DNA of 64,000 bases from Ectobius pallidus (GCA_964059195.1 CAXKWD010000006.1:134848039-134912038), one strand, 5' to 3'; counted from the first letter of the stretch, positions 35,880 to 49,027 are shown. Made by a program: numbers and translations. Notes: generated by a model from the sequence alone, not told the origin.

Positions 35880-38735
35880 TTGCTGGCTTGGAGTTCCAAT
35901 AATTAAAAACTGCATTTCGTTACTTTCATAAAATAAGATAAAATTTATAAAATCTCATAAAAGCACTGTCACTTAACTGTCTTCTGCGGCCTCCGCGTGT
36001 CCGTTGACCATGTATTTTATTTTTAAAAAATGCTGCAAATTAAAATGAGATTTTATTCCTACAGCATTAAAAATGTTTTATTTTGACTATTTCCCTAAAA
36101 AGCAAAATATTCACTAAAGTGTTCATAATTTTGACTAAATATTTATTTAATGTACAAATAAATGACTATTGCAGTTCCTTACACAAATTACTAGTCAATT
36201 ACGTGACAATTTCAATGACTAACTCTACCAAGATGAATTTTTCCTTACTCCAAACCGATTATTTTGTACACTTCAGACTCAGTTGGCTAAGTCAGAAATT
36301 AATCATTAAAATAACCTCGTTTCGTTATGAGTTTAAAACATAAATCAATTATTATTACTAAATAGTCATTTTACAAGGTTTGGTTCACTCACCTCTTTTA
36401 GCCATCTCTTCGTAAAGAACGAAATAATGAGAAAATTGGAAAATAATATTTGAAATATTTTCCTTCGGAGTCAATTTTCCGCAGCTAGCCGAAATCTTAC
36501 ATCACTGTGCCCTCAGATGACCCGGGGAGATCACCCACAGAGGAGAAGCGAGTTCCCACCTCTGATTCTTCCCGTAGAAGGAGCATCTATTTAACGACCG
36601 GCCAAGTATACAAGCTAAAGACGAAAGACAACAAACCTGCATATTATATGGACCCCATTATATCAATTCCAAACCCGTACCTATTGTTCATAACTTCAGC
36701 AGTTGTTTTTATATTATGACGTTGTCTTATTACATAACTATCATAACATTTTTGGCCCAAACATAATACTTTTTAATGAATTCCAAATTCAATGATTCTT
36801 TCTAGAAATCTCTCAATATATTACCATTAGAATAACAATAATTGTAAAATTAAACCCATACCATATTAATATCAAACAGAAATCAATATCCCCAACATCG
36901 CTATGAACATACCAATAATTAGTTTCTAATTATTGATTCACAATTATTATCTAAAATAAAATAAAATAATCCGAAGTACCAAAAGATTACATTTTCCAAT
37001 TTTACGTTTGAAATTATTAAAATTATTCTCCATAATGATTCTTCCATCGTTTTAAAAATACATTAATCATCTTAATATTATTATCAAAATTAAAATTGAG
37101 CTTGGGAATACTTATTTGATTTGGAATTCACAGTTAAGTATCCTTCAGCACAGTATTAGTACTTAGCCTTAAATGAGAAAGAACATTAAGCGTGGGTATA
37201 CATGAGTATTCATGACGGATGTTAATCGTATTCTTGTTGTGTCGTATTATTACAGTATTATTATTATTGTTATTGAAATTTTAAATTAATGCGGTATTAA
37301 TATTTTTTCAACAGGACATATGTAATGTCCAACAGAGACAATAATCTGTGGTTCATGAAAGCTTATATATCTATATAGAACATATGTGTTGTTGCAACTT
37401 TTTCAGTTCATCCTCTTCGTAAGCGAAAGCCTGAAATTCTTGTCTGAAACATTACGTAAACTGTTTAATTTATTGCATGATTACTATTTTTCATTGCCTG
37501 TATCTTGATACGTCCCAGATAGTAAGGCTTACCACTCTATCACTCAGGCTGTCCATCATGGAAAAGTCCATTAGGTATAACCGGCTTCAATATTTCGATA
37601 TTACACGGCCATTATCTCCCATCGACAGTCTATAGCTGAGAGTCTAACGACATGCAACGTGTTTGCGCTGAATTTTACTTATGGGAGAAAAGAGACAGAG
37701 AGCGGGAGGTGAATCTAACCAAGTTTACTTTATAGACTACATGTATAATAACACGGGGCTTGATTACTGAATAGCACCAGTGGTCCGCATTAAATCCACA
37801 ATTGGGTACCATTCTCTCCAGCTAATGTGTTCATAGTTTGCCAGAGTGCAATAAAAGGACTCCCCAGCAGTATCCAATTTGTTTGCCACTGTTCACCAAC
37901 TCCAACTAGACAGGGATCCCCAACAAGTCCTTGATTCATTCACCAATAAAATTTTCAACTTCTGATCTCTACACGTTTTACAGTCTCTGCGGGAACTATC
38001 CGCATCTTTCGAGGTTAATTTCAGCTGAATTTCAGTCAAGTTGGAATTCAATAACAATGCGGATTTGCGGAACATTCTGCTCATCGTTATAAACTCGTAA
38101 AAAAAATCTACACGAAATAAAACTATGTACCAGTACATGGGATTGTTCAAGTAGTAGTACGTCTAAACAGAATTAATAAGTGTTCGGCCCCGAAATTCGA
38201 TATAGGGTTTTCAATAATAATACATGTTTTGGTGTCTCCTGAGTCAAAAATGACTCCTTCAAAATCTGCTCTGTCTGTGTATCAGTCGTTGTGTTTTTCA
38301 ATGAGCATAACAGCTCTAAAAGTCCATGTACATGAAACATCTTGTGCATACTGCCTAAATCTAGTGCGGTTTTCATATTTACAATAGGCCTAAATAGAAA
38401 AGACAGTATCACACGCTTCTCGTATGTTATAGCCTACTATTTAGTTAATATTTTAAATTTAATATATAAATATGATTTAACATACCTTAAAATAAAATAG
38501 AATTAATACCAGTAACTCAACAATTGTTTATTTTATAACTCGCCAACTTTTGAAACTCAAAAGATAATTCTTACATATTACTTGTATTATTTACTGACAA
38601 CGCATATAATGGTTCTTTTACGTATGCATATGCAGCATAAAACAAATGACTTATAAATAAATATAGTTAATTTTAAGTTCCCTGTTTTCTCCTGGGTACT
38701 TCTTACTTTTATGTGTTAAGGCGAAAAATATAATT
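35880..38735. other. No gene seen
   Basis: AT-rich sequence. A frame at 36507-36719 begins in GC-richer sequence (CCCTCAGATGACCCGGGGAG) but matches nothing I know. Other frames here are short and unsupported. Confidence 0.45.
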
Positions 38736-38737
38736 AC

Positions 38738-39126
38738 TTCAAGGAAAATATTTCGGTCCAAGAGAGATGAAAATAGGGATACGAGAAAATACTCTTCACC
38801 GGTCATAGTAAGGGTAATTAAATCGCGGAGGGTGAAATGGGCTGGACATGTTGCGCACATGGGGGAGGAAAAAGATATCTCAAAAGTATTAACTGGGAGA
38901 CCCGAAGGGAAAAGACCACGACGAAGACCTAGACGTATGTGGGAGGACAATATTAGGATATATTTAAGGGAAGTAGGATTTGCGAGGGATAATTGGATGG
39001 AGTTAGCACAGAATAAGGTTGAACGGCGGGCTTAGGTATAAGCGGCAACGAACCTTCGGGTTCCATAAAATAGATAATATTCCTTTAGCTTGCAGAGAAA
39101 TTGTCTATTGCCATTGAGTAAGTATA
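38738..39126 (+). mobile_element. LINE family L1x copy 2, 5'-truncated
   Basis: Starts within the FRKIFGPKRDEN segment (AGGAAAATATTTCGGTCCAA) and ends at the family terminus TTGCCATTGAGTAAGTA. Compared with copy 1 it lacks the piece between RDEN and YSSP, an internal deletion. I could not define a TSD. Confidence 0.85.
38832..39035 (+). pseudogene. LINE post-RT C-terminal fragment
   Basis: The frame reads MKWAGHVAHMGEEKDISKVL, then TGRPEGKRPRRRPRRMWEDN, then REVGFARDNWMELAQN, and ends in TAG. The pattern 'WAGHV.HM...GRP.GKRPRRRP..RWEDN' is the usual end of the ORF in this LINE group. It is the best preserved of the three copies here over this segment, but it lacks everything upstream, including the catalytic reverse transcriptase core. 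Confidence 0.85.
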
Positions 39127-39129
39127 TTA

Positions 39130-42120
39130 TACGTTTCCTCCATACATACCAATAAGAAATGTATCATTATTATATAACCTTATTACGTTTAAATTGCTAT
39201 GTCAGCCTGTTTGCCCTCATACAATTCGTTTAACTTATAAAAAGGATTCTTCTGTAAGTAAGTTACAATTATTTATGTAGACATATTCACGAGTATTTCA
39301 AAGTCGTACTATATTTCCATCAGTACAAGTTCCATTAAAGTATAAACCCCTAAAGTAAGATTCTCATTTCTTTATATTAGTGGCGCGTACTTTTTCAGCA
39401 TCTTTACTTTACCCTCACTCAGAAGATACAATCCAGGCTTGGAATAGGACGTATGAAGTTAATTATTTGCATTCTTTCATTTTCCTAATATTCTACCATG
39501 CTACAGTCCAAAAAAACATATACTCCAGAGAGTAGAGAGCGGCTGTTTTGTGTATACCGCAAGCGATTGTTGTATTATGGTAATGAAATATTACGAACAG
39601 CGCCTTGGAGACACCCTACTTTCAGTTCGGTTGCCCGCCTGTAGCGGCGCTGTAATATCCCACTGCAATCTCTTCTGTAAGAATTTTCCTATGGAAGCAG
39701 TATTTCGTGGAGGAAGAAAAGGTAATAAATATTTTCTCTATTCTTCAGAAAATGCATAAACTTACTGCGGGTTCTCTTTTCATAGCGGTTCGAATTTGCC
39801 AGAAATATAAAACAAAATCGTTCGCATAACGTACCGCTCAGACGTGCAAAGTATCTCAATTAAGGAATTTTTCCATGTATAATATTCTATTTGGTTAATA
39901 TTATAAGCTGAACTGACATATTTCGCCGAATTTATTTTTCTTTTACACTTTGTTGTCCCTACTTTCAGAGTTCTATATTATACATTAATCATTATACTTG
40001 TTCAGTTTCTTCTTATTAAAAGTAAAACGTTTTCTTGTTTCGTGTTAATGATAAATATTATATATAGCTGTACAAATCAATGTATTATACATGTTATTAT
40101 ATCGTATTGTAGATAGCATTTTTCTCTCCGTTTGTTTGTCCAATATTAATTTTGAGTCGGTACGTAATCCACTTTTGTTCTACTGTAGCCTATATACTGG
40201 ATAAAAATGTTAGCTTTAAGAACTATGTAATTTTTTAAAACACTGAACTGTGTGTGAATTAAATAATTAACTAACTAACCAACTAGCTATAAAGTGTGCC
40301 ATTTAATAATGTGATTGCTTTATAATATATCCATATTGTCTTTTTTATAAATGAAAATGATATTAAACATAATTAAAACAGAGTGCTAGTTTAAAGAGGT
40401 TTATTTGACGTATATTTTAGAAAATAGAATAATTTTTAAATGGATTATTGCATTTTAAAAGCAGATGTTCTTGTATCCTATATCTAAAGATGAACATCAC
40501 AATTCTTTTGCAGTAACTTTAAAAACGAAAAACGATAATAATTATTATATCTACTGTTCTCAAAGATGACGTTGTATGAGACGATGTTAAAACCCGACTA
40601 AGATAAATTATTGGGGCCAAAAATATTGCAGTCTGAGCCCTTCGCAAATTATTTGATCCGTGGTCATGAGTGTGAAATTTTAGGCATCTTGACGACCCCC
40701 AACCCTAAATAAGCTGCTCTAATTTAGTTTGTCCGCATTTATCCACTGGCAACTGCCCCACCTACCATCACACCGGTCTTGTAGACTCTTTACTAGAGGT
40801 GGGAAGAACTGATTCACGAGTCTAACTTGAGATGCAATGTGAAATTTAGTTGAGTGATGTATACAGAAATTCAAACTAATTCCTAATTTAAAAACGCTGT
40901 ACACCAATGGCAGCCTCTCATCAGGCTCTACCATAAAAGTTATCATGTCTCAATCAAAAGCTTGCAAAAAGCAGCAATGTAAGAAAACGATCTCTTTTGC
41001 AGTTAATATAAATATAAATCAACTTTGTGATTCTCGAATAGAAAGATGCTAACATTGTTTTGTTACAACATCTGAGTTATGAAATTATCGTTAAGAAATG
41101 CATGAAAAAATAATATATTTATTATGTTGGTAGAGGTGGGAATATTGCTGGCTATTTATTGGGAAATAGTCCATCTACATCACGAAGAATATCTAAAATA
41201 GCATTGTTCAATAGCATAGAAGTTTTGGAAGCGCTATTCTCAATTGAAAGTAATGGGGCTTGAGGCACAATAATTTTTCTTTCTATGGAGTGTAACAAAA
41301 TGTAGAATGGACACCGGCCGTGAAAGCCTACATCATGTTAAAATGTAGAAAGTTTGCCATTTCATATCTAGGCCTATATTCATTAAAATTATTGATAAAT
41401 GTCACGTAGCTACACGAAAAGCATAAACAATCACATCAATTAAATTCACACCTGTATAAAATAACTTGTAGTACACATACCTTCTTTACGGATGTGTTCC
41501 GATTTGGATATGATGTTCCGTTAATATTGCCTTAAGTAGTCCTATGTTTTGGAGGAAAGCGAGAACAAATTTTTGCCTCCATTTGTCACAAACACATACA
41601 CACACACATATGTATATAGGTTTTCGCCTGTTTGAAAAGTATTTACTCTTCACTGGATGTCAGGCCGCCATTGGCGATCATTGTTTTGAAATGAGGGCAC
41701 AGTGTATGTCTATTCAGCTTTCACATTGTCTCAATTTAGGCTCGCGAATCAATCCTGCCCGCCTCTGCTTTTGAAATTGAACCAAGGGTAGTGAATCTAT
41801 TGATGAATTTTATACAGATAACTTAGTGAGAAGTATCTTTGACTTAATGATTTGTGACTACTACCAATTAATGCGGAGAGAAGAATAAGTATTTGAAAAC
41901 GAGAACTAATTGATCAAATTACGATAGATCGTAACTTCTGACGACAAAAGTCAAGTGCGGTAGAGATACGCACATATATAGACTCTATATTGCCTATATA
42001 AGAAGAGGAAGAGGCATTCATAAGGGCACATATTTCAGCTGTAACATATATTGTTTTTGTATAAATTACAAAATAATTGACTTTACTAGCCCAAACTCCA
42101 TATACCTGCCTTAAATAATG
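39130..42120. other. No gene seen
   Basis: AT-rich sequence with a short (CA)n run at 41586-41608. A GC-richer patch at 39535-39700 gives a 69-codon frame that I cannot assign. Confidence 0.45.
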
Positions 42121-42121
42121 G

Positions 42122-42750
42122 GAGTGTTAACAATTATTTATTAATTTATTTATTTATTTAATCTCCATTGAGTAAGCCCTAGTTTACAATAAGTACCGGT
42201 ATGTTAGGGCTATATTTAGTCAATTGAGGTTTCCTGTATAGATTTAAAGTTCAGGAAGATACATTCATAGTCTCTTAAACACATGTTCTAAAAAAGCTAT
42301 GAATGACAAATAACAACATTTCCTAGTAAAAATTTCTCCGTTAAGCAGAAATTGAAAATTTGCACTGCACTTGTCTAAATGTAGTTCAAGATCTAATCTT
42401 TTTGTTTGAAAAACTGGGCAAGTGAACATCAGATGTTTGGCATTCTGAAGACGGGCACCACATATGCACTCGTATATATTGCTGTCTGTCTTGATATGAA
42501 ATCTTTGGAAGTACTCGCCAAATTTTCCGTGGCCGGATAGAAATTGTGTCAGAATAAAGTTGGTTTCATGAGTGTACTTTTTAGACGGTCAGAAACATTG
42601 GGAAAAAAGAGTTCTTTGATAGTCCTTCCGCAAGTGGTTGATTTCCATATGTTGTTCCATCTGTGGATACCCTCTTCTCGAAGTTTCATTTTGAGGTGAA
42701 AGATTGGACATAGGGTGTATGATGGGGCTGCCGTTAGTGTTAGCAATTAA
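42122..42750 (-). mobile_element. RNase-H-type LINE (Jockey/R1/I group) 3' fragment
   Basis: A minus-strand fragment ending in an AAAT-rich tail (42122-42160, TTTATTTATTTA on the plus strand). The coding remnant lies at 42400-42746. A 3' untranslated part with GGGCTTACTCAATGGAGATT precedes the tail. The family is distinct from L1x. Confidence 0.75.
42330..42746 (-). pseudogene. LINE ORF2 C-terminus with zinc-binding motif, frameshifted
   Basis: The first frame gives IHRWNNIWKSTTCGRTIKEL then FFPNVSDRLKS. After a frameshift near 42567 it continues FILTQFLSGHGKFGEYFQRF, HIKTDSNIYECICG and NAKHLMFTCPVF. 'FLTGHGKF..YL.RF' followed by C-x-C-x(7,8)-H-x(4)-C is the standard C-terminus of RNase-H-bearing LINEs of the Jockey/R1/I group. 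A homologous, unbroken segment lies at 62748-63158. This copy is dead. Confidence 0.8.
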
Positions 42751-42759
42751 CACAACATT

Positions 42760-44480
42760 CTATAAGTAAATAGCAACATTATAATTCTTACGAGAGGTAC
42801 GTTAAAATCTTACATGTCTAAGTTGTAAGTAATGAGCTTCAGATTACCATCTTTTCCTCTAAGTAATTAAGTTTTGTTTCGCCGTTGAACTATACAAGAC
42901 ATCATTTTTAACCTCCTAGTTTCCACAGATAACCATCGTTCGGGTGCTGTACAGAGAATTGGAAACGAAATTTCGCCTGTAATTGGTTTTTTAATATCCA
43001 GAACGTATCTTCGTGTTTTCTAAAGCAAACGCAAAGTCGCGTGTAGTTCTAACTACGTATTGAGTGAATGGATGTCTTTCGTGACATGCCAATAAAAATG
43101 TTAAATGCTTCGTTCACTACATTTAGTTATTATTCATCGAAATCAGGACGTGCGGTATTCCTTGTGTTAGCTTGTTTGTAATCATTTACATTTTAAAGTA
43201 GGCGATGAAAGTTTTAACACAGTTGTGCTGTTGATAGATACATCAACAGCAGTACAGTTAACTTACGGAAACTTTCCGATGTTTCCGGTTTCTTCTAGTG
43301 TTGTTCTTTATTTAAAGTTGGCAATAATCTTCGTGACATCTGTATTCCACATCAGTCTTGGATGAGCCATTTTCTTATTGCTGGATTTAAAGTCCGTCCA
43401 CATGAATTAGCTTATGAACAACGCTCAGGCCTTGGTGAGCGGTGAAGGGAGAGTATGGAAACATTTAATTTGAGTGGCTAGAAGAATGCATCTCAACGAA
43501 TGTTTAGACAAACACCTGAACGAGTCCGGCTCGAATTGGATTGATGTAGAAAGTCTGGCACTGAAAATGAACACATGAACAGGGGCAAAGGATTGGGGGG
43601 GATAAGACACACACTAAGTGAAGGGATGATAAAATTGCCTTCTAAATAGTGCCTTCTATATTATAAATACAGTCATTTGAAGTAAACAAAGGACATGGAC
43701 AACAAAAAGAAATGCATTTTCCTTATCGAACAAGGTTAATATTAATTCTAAAATAATTATATTCTCAAAGATTCTAGAGGCTCTTGGCCTTATTCGCAAA
43801 GCGAGTTCCAGTTCACGAGTTGCATTTATAATTACTAGTTAACGAATAATAATATTTATATTTGAATCTAATTTTAATTTGGTAGGCCTATAGTTCTATT
43901 ATAAGACATTCGTGACATGACTTATTTGAAGATTTGTTTGTATTTTTTTTTTTTTAATTTCTGTGACGGGTATTATTACACTATTGTAAGGTGAAAAATT
44001 ATTTTAGGTTCTTGACATAACATCACATAGATTTTAAATTTCAACATGATATAACATACACATGTAATACTATATTGTGAACAGACCTAGGCCTATCTAA
44101 GGCTGCCTTCATGCAACTTGTTTAAGGTTATAAAGTGGAACCCGACGACCTACAAACATATAATATAACCCTCAACGAGCATGGATATATAAACAATACA
44201 ATTACTAAAATTTTAATCCAAGTTAAATAAATCTTCGCTATATTGCAGATCTGAATGATATCATCTGTTTTTAGGTCCTTAAAATACGCTATCAATTGGA
44301 ACAACTTTGGATATGTTACTGGAGAACAACCGAGTGATCTTGGGGTCGCTGTACTAAATTAATCACTAGAGTTATATTCCTTATCAGATCGGGTTTTCTT
44401 ATGTATTTTAAACAAAAAATATAGTTCAATTCCAAGCAAAAGTACAGTGATAATGATTTTGTATGTTACAGAGAATCTGT
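42760..44480. other. No gene seen
   Basis: AT-rich sequence; no frame or inverted ends recognised. Confidence 0.45.
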
Positions 44481-44488
44481 CACCATAC

Positions 44489-45053
44489 CAGAGGCGGATC
44501 CAGGGGAGGGATCGCGGCCCTTTGTTTTTATTTTTCATTGATTTGACTTTTTCATTCGACGATAGTAATTACCAAATAAAATAACATTCAAACTCAATTA
44601 AATACAAAATAAAATAAAAGCATTTATGTACTCGTCTTATTTCAATGTGTTAAATGCAAGTTGTATAGTGTTGAATTCTACACGCCTTTTTCAAATACCT
44701 AGACCAGCCGAAACAACCCGTAAGACAGCAGCTTTAATTATTATTAACTTATAAATGATAAAGTGATTTCTTATGGACTATTTCACACCAGCACTTACCG
44801 GTACTTTAAGTTAATGGTAAATAGTTTGATATTTGATTGATTATTTAAATTTTTATGTAATGTTCCAAACGGACAAATTTTTCAACAGAGCTAAGTAAAA
44901 GTCAGGGCAAAAAGAGTTTATTAGGAGCAATTAATTAATTGTTTTCATTTCCGGGAGAAGTCCCCTTACTGCTTTTTTTCCCCCAAACTCCAGTAATTGC
45001 AAACTTTCGTTTATGTCGGCCCTACCCTTCAATAAGTTCTGGATCCGTCCCTG
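44489..45053. mobile_element. hAT-type element, family D
   Basis: The left end CAGAGGCGGATCCAG and right end CTGGATCCGTCCCTG are inverted with two mismatches. Flanks CACCATAC (44481-44488) and GATCATAC (45054-45061) match at six of eight positions, an aged 8-bp TSD. The 565-bp interior is non-coding. A 173-bp internal piece is duplicated outside it at 45431-45607. Confidence 0.82.
44600..44772 (+). repeat. Duplicated segment, copy 1 (inside hAT family D)
   Basis: It matches 45431-45607 except for a 4-base insertion (GAGT) in the second copy and a few substitutions. Confidence 0.92.
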
Positions 45054-45430
45054 GATCATACTGCCTTAATTTTCATGACTAGCAGGAATTAAATGTACAA
45101 ATTCGAAAAGCCTGAAAGCATTATCGCGTTTGTGGTACTAATCTTCGGGGACTAATTAATTGAACACTTGAAATACCCATAAACATCGCGTTCTGGAAGC
45201 GTTGACATTGTGTAATTAGGAAAAAACTGTACGTTTTTCTCCCACGAATTGTCAGTTGCTAGTTCTACCTTTTCTGTACAGCGTTGGTTTATATGTTAAT
45301 TGGTCTCTCAGGAGTTCGAGTCAGATCTGATCACAGTTGTATTTTATTTCTACACCTAGTACGAGATGAGGAAATATTCCTGTTTTCCAACATCAGAACA
45401 TATAAGCTGTCTGCTTGATTGACTAAATAC

Positions 45431-45607
45431 AAATACAAAATAAAATAAAAGCATTTATGTACTCGTCTTATTTCAATGTGAGTGTTAAATGCAAGTTGTA
45501 TATTGTTGAATTCTACACGCCTTTTTCAAATACCTAGACCAGCCGAAACAACCCGTAAGACAGCAGCTTCTATTATTATTAACTTATAAATGATAAAGTG
45601 ATTTCTT
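45431..45607 (+). repeat. Duplicated segment, copy 2 (isolated)
   Basis: A near-identical copy of 44600-44772 in the same orientation, 830 bp away, lacking the hAT ends. It is either a local duplication or the remnant of a second hAT copy. Confidence 0.92.
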
Positions 45608-45609
45608 GA

Positions 45610-46580
45610 AGTTTGTCTCGAGCCCAGTTATTAACCTGTACGCTTGAAATAACTGGCAGAATACTTTTCCCCCTAAGCCTAAGTGACTCACATCATTTCC
45701 ATTGTTGAGTGATCCATTTTAAAGGCTTTAACTTCCAGTCGTGACAGGCGCCGATATTGGGTTTCCTATTCCGAAGACTCTTCTTCTTTCCTTTTCTTCT
45801 TCTATACTTACGAAATCAGGTTATTGATTCGGAAACGCCGTTTAGAGTCTTAGGAGTCTGTATTCTCTCTTACCACATTCTGTCTTTAAAGTAGGTGGTT
45901 TGAATGATGTAACACATCGATGTACAGATGATTAATATAAATCTTCATTATTGATATTTTTTTTTCGTTGAGGTTTATACCTAGGTATTATCTTTTTTCA
46001 GTATTAGTCTTCGTCTAATACCTCGATTATTTGTTACGTTTTAATATTTATGTTATACTCTCAAGTTCAAAGTTAAAATCTTTGTGATTTACAATCAGAT
46101 TGCCAAAAATAATGTATAATTTATATAGGCCTACTCGACATAAGATAACACTACCATATGGTAGAATGTTAAAAATTTTGCGTATACATATAGGGTCCTT
46201 CTTTATTAATGTTAACATATTAATTATATGGCAGTGCATTAACTCGATGACTTTGTGTAATTCCTGGAGGCTGCTAAGGCTGCCAGTCCTAGGTGTGAAA
46301 AATGGGAAGGAAAATTTTACATCTTTTGTGCATTTATCTCTTGAGTAGTGGTCTTAATGTTGTTATCGATGTTCTTTTATTGAATTTATAGTAACTTATC
46401 TGTAATTTATCTGTATCTATCTGCTTAGAAGTGTCTCCGTATACTGTTAGAGATTTTGATTAGCCACTCCCGTTGTAAGAATTCCAATATATGTTTACGA
46501 AATTAATACATTCCCGGCATACTTTTTATTTTATTTTATTTGTATTACATCGTAAATTGGATTTTTCATTATAATTTTAT
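45610..46580. other. No gene seen
   Basis: AT-rich sequence with no recognised feature. Confidence 0.45.
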
Positions 46581-46582
46581 GT

Positions 46583-46894
46583 ACGAGACCGCTGTAACGT
46601 GGTTGGTTCGCTGTCTATGGATTTAAAGACCCGGGTTCAATCCCCGGTACCTCCTCGGATTTTTCTGAGGTAGGAAGGTCTGGAACGTGGTTCACTCAAC
46701 CTCGTTATTCAAACACAGGAGCTACTTGAGATTGAGAAGTAACGGCTCCTGTCACTGAAACCATCAATAACGGCTGTAGGGGTTGGCATCTCGACACATA
46801 CTTTCCAATCTTTTCATCTCCCAATGGTAGATAATGCATCGGATGGTGGGCCTATTCCCTTTCTAGTGTATAGCACCACGGAATTTAGTTTTTT
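46583..46894 (+). mobile_element. tRNA-derived SINE, second full-length copy
   Basis: Same family as 24947-25263. The B box is GGTTCAATCC (46634-46643), followed by CCTCCTCGGATTTTTCTGAGG-type sequence, and the end is TAGCACCACGGAATTTAG. It is more diverged than the first copy. Its 3' end abuts the target site of the hAT element at 46906. Confidence 0.85.
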
Positions 46895-46905
46895 ATGATT
46901 GGCCT

Positions 46906-48049
46906 CAGTGGCGCCAACTTATATGGACCCGTGGGGCCATAGGCGTAACGAGGGGGGGGGTTTTGGGGGTTTGAACCCCCCCCCCCCATTGACTAAAAAA
47001 AAGGAAAATTGTATAATTTTTTTTAAGTCTGCCCATAAATTACTTAATGCGTGGGAAGCTTAAAACTCGTTATTTTGAGTCTTAATTTTTAAAATTTTCC
47101 GGGGAAGGATCCCCGGAAGCTTAAAACTCGTTATTTTGCATCTTAATTTTTTAAATTTTCCGGGGGAGGACCCCCGGACCCCCCTCTCCCAGGGGGGTAT
47201 TATAACCCCCCAGATGTTATAACCCCCCCATATGGTCGGCCTGGTTACGCCTATGCGTGGGGCTCAAGCCCACCCAATAATTTGCCGTGTGTTATTATCA
47301 TAATTATTTATTGATATTGTTCAAAATTTTGTTTATATGTTGAATCGCTGTAAAGCTAAAATCAGGTTATTGTAGACGTATATGGTACCACCTTTTCATG
47401 TTCCAATTCCATCACGATAATTTGAAATCGTTCCACAATTCATTACATTTTTAGGCCTACGTCTGTCAGTGCAGTTTCCACAGCCACCGCTGTTCTAGCC
47501 TAAAGAGTGTATAGTTAGACGATGCTTGTTAGAAAAAATCACAGGAAGGCCAACAATGGACAAAAATTGTGCTATGTGGACATTGGCAACTGGTTAGAAA
47601 GAAAGAGTGGATGGAACATGCAGAAAGAATGAATTAAAAAGGTCAACAGGGGACAATAAACCATAAAAAGATAGTGTGATTGGGGAGAATAGACTCCTCG
47701 TATAAGGAAAGACAAAGAAGATAGTTTACTCCAATCAGGAGAAACACATTTTGGAAAACGCCGTGCTACATAATTATTTTATTTTTGTAAGTACCTAAAA
47801 CAAAAAAGTTTGTAATATATAACATTATTAACTTTAAAGGATTTCCGTTAACTAGGCCACATAATTCTTTTTCTGGCGGTTGAATTGATTGTTATTCATT
47901 ATTACAAACAAAAACATCGTTTCTTACCCAATTCTATATTTATCCGAATTACCGTATAAGTCCATTTCAAGAATCAAATAAGGGGTGGGAGTATGAAAAT
48001 GTGAAAATCTTTGAGCCCACCCAATGTTTTTCAAAAGTTGGCGCCACTG
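46906..48049. mobile_element. hAT-type element, family C, with nested MITE
   Basis: The ends CAGTGGCGCCAACTT and AAGTTGGCGCCACTG are perfect inverted repeats, flanked by a perfect 8-bp duplication ATTGGCCT (46898-46905 and 48050-48057). Just inside both ends lies a GGGCTCAAGCCCACCCAA-type block. Family B MITE 46938-47255 is inserted 32 bp from the left end. Without it the element is about 820 bp and non-coding. Confidence 0.92.
46938..47255. mobile_element. hAT MITE, family B, copy 2 (two internal units), inverted
   Basis: The ends CATAGGCGTAACGAGG and CCTGGTTACGCCTATG are flanked by a perfect 8-bp duplication CGTGGGGC (46930-46937 and 47256-47263). The orientation is opposite to 32736-33132. 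It has two copies of the internal unit. It lies inside family C, so it is younger than that insertion. Confidence 0.93.
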
Positions 48050-48059
48050 ATTGGCCTTT

Positions 48060-48900
48060 TTAGTGGAAAGTATTTTCTTCAAGAAATAGGCCTACGTCAG
48101 TGAGAAATTTCAAAGTGATTGTTTTCTTGTTTGCATCATATTCTGGCCTTAATATGACACTATCTTATTTATTGTTCTGTAATTGAACCCCTCAAATATC
48201 CTCTCTTTACTTAGTTAGAAGTAAACAAAGTTTTTATTCCCCTTAGAGGCGACATTACTAAGTTAACTGTATGAATAATAAAGCTTCACACAGAATACTT
48301 GTTTACGTTACCTATTAATTTAGTGCACTTTTCATTCTTGCTTACAGCCATTCTACAGTTTATATTACTCTGTTATCTTTTCGAATTCCTAGTAATTGTT
48401 CTTTCGTTTGCATAGGAGTATTTCTGTATATTTAACTTAAACTAGAACGCTTCGTCCAGCACCTGCTATAGTGCTCTCTTAATTCCCTCTTTTACAACTA
48501 GTCTGTTTGTTTTTCTGCTTCCTCCGTATACCCTCTTAAATGTGTTTAATTCCGTTATCTCAAATGTTTGTCGTCCGATCCAAGATGTTAGTTACAGAGC
48601 TGCTAATTACGTGTCCTATACACGAAACTGCTTAATCACGGAAGCATGATGAATCGGTTTATGGGAATTCAGGTCATGGAATATTAGCATGCATTTCCCA
48701 AGTAGTTAGTTCAATAGCATGGGGTTTATCGTAGGTAATCCCACGAGAATTTACGAGTCTATCGATAGATTCGCGATTGCGCTGCAGGAGCTTTGTTATA
48801 TAAAAACAAAACTAACAGCTCCAAGATCGCGGCATACTATGAATCAACCATTCATGAATCGATTCGAGTTACCATGCCCATGTTGTGACCAGTGCTAAGA
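48060..48900. other. No gene seen
   Basis: AT-rich sequence; nothing recognised apart from a short GAATC/GATTC palindromic patch near 48840-48865. Confidence 0.4.
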
Positions 48901-48904
48901 TTCG

Positions 48905-49027
48905 TATATGTTCAGTCCTGAACCCGGGGATTTTTTGTTACTGAAAACCCCACTACCCGGCCGGGAATCGAACCCGGACCGCCAGGGTGGAAGGCAAGTA
49001 TGCTACCTATACACCCTTGGCGGCGAA
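48905..49027 (-). mobile_element. tRNA-derived SINE head (Gly-TCC-like), minus strand
   Basis: The minus strand carries GGTGTATAGGTAGCATACTTG, then CCTTCCA with a TCC anticodon-like triplet, then GGTTCGATTCCCGG as B box. This follows an insect tRNA-Gly closely, but the acceptor arms do not pair and the sequence continues into GGGTAGTGGGGTTTTCAGTA. I therefore read it as a SINE, not a functional tRNA. The plus-strand frame PGRESNPDRQGG is a shadow of it. Confidence 0.7.

Noticed and set aside
48945..49024. Possible functional tRNA-Gly(TCC) on the minus strand
   Set aside because: The anticodon region and B box fit, but the acceptor arms do not pair and the sequence continues as a SINE body.
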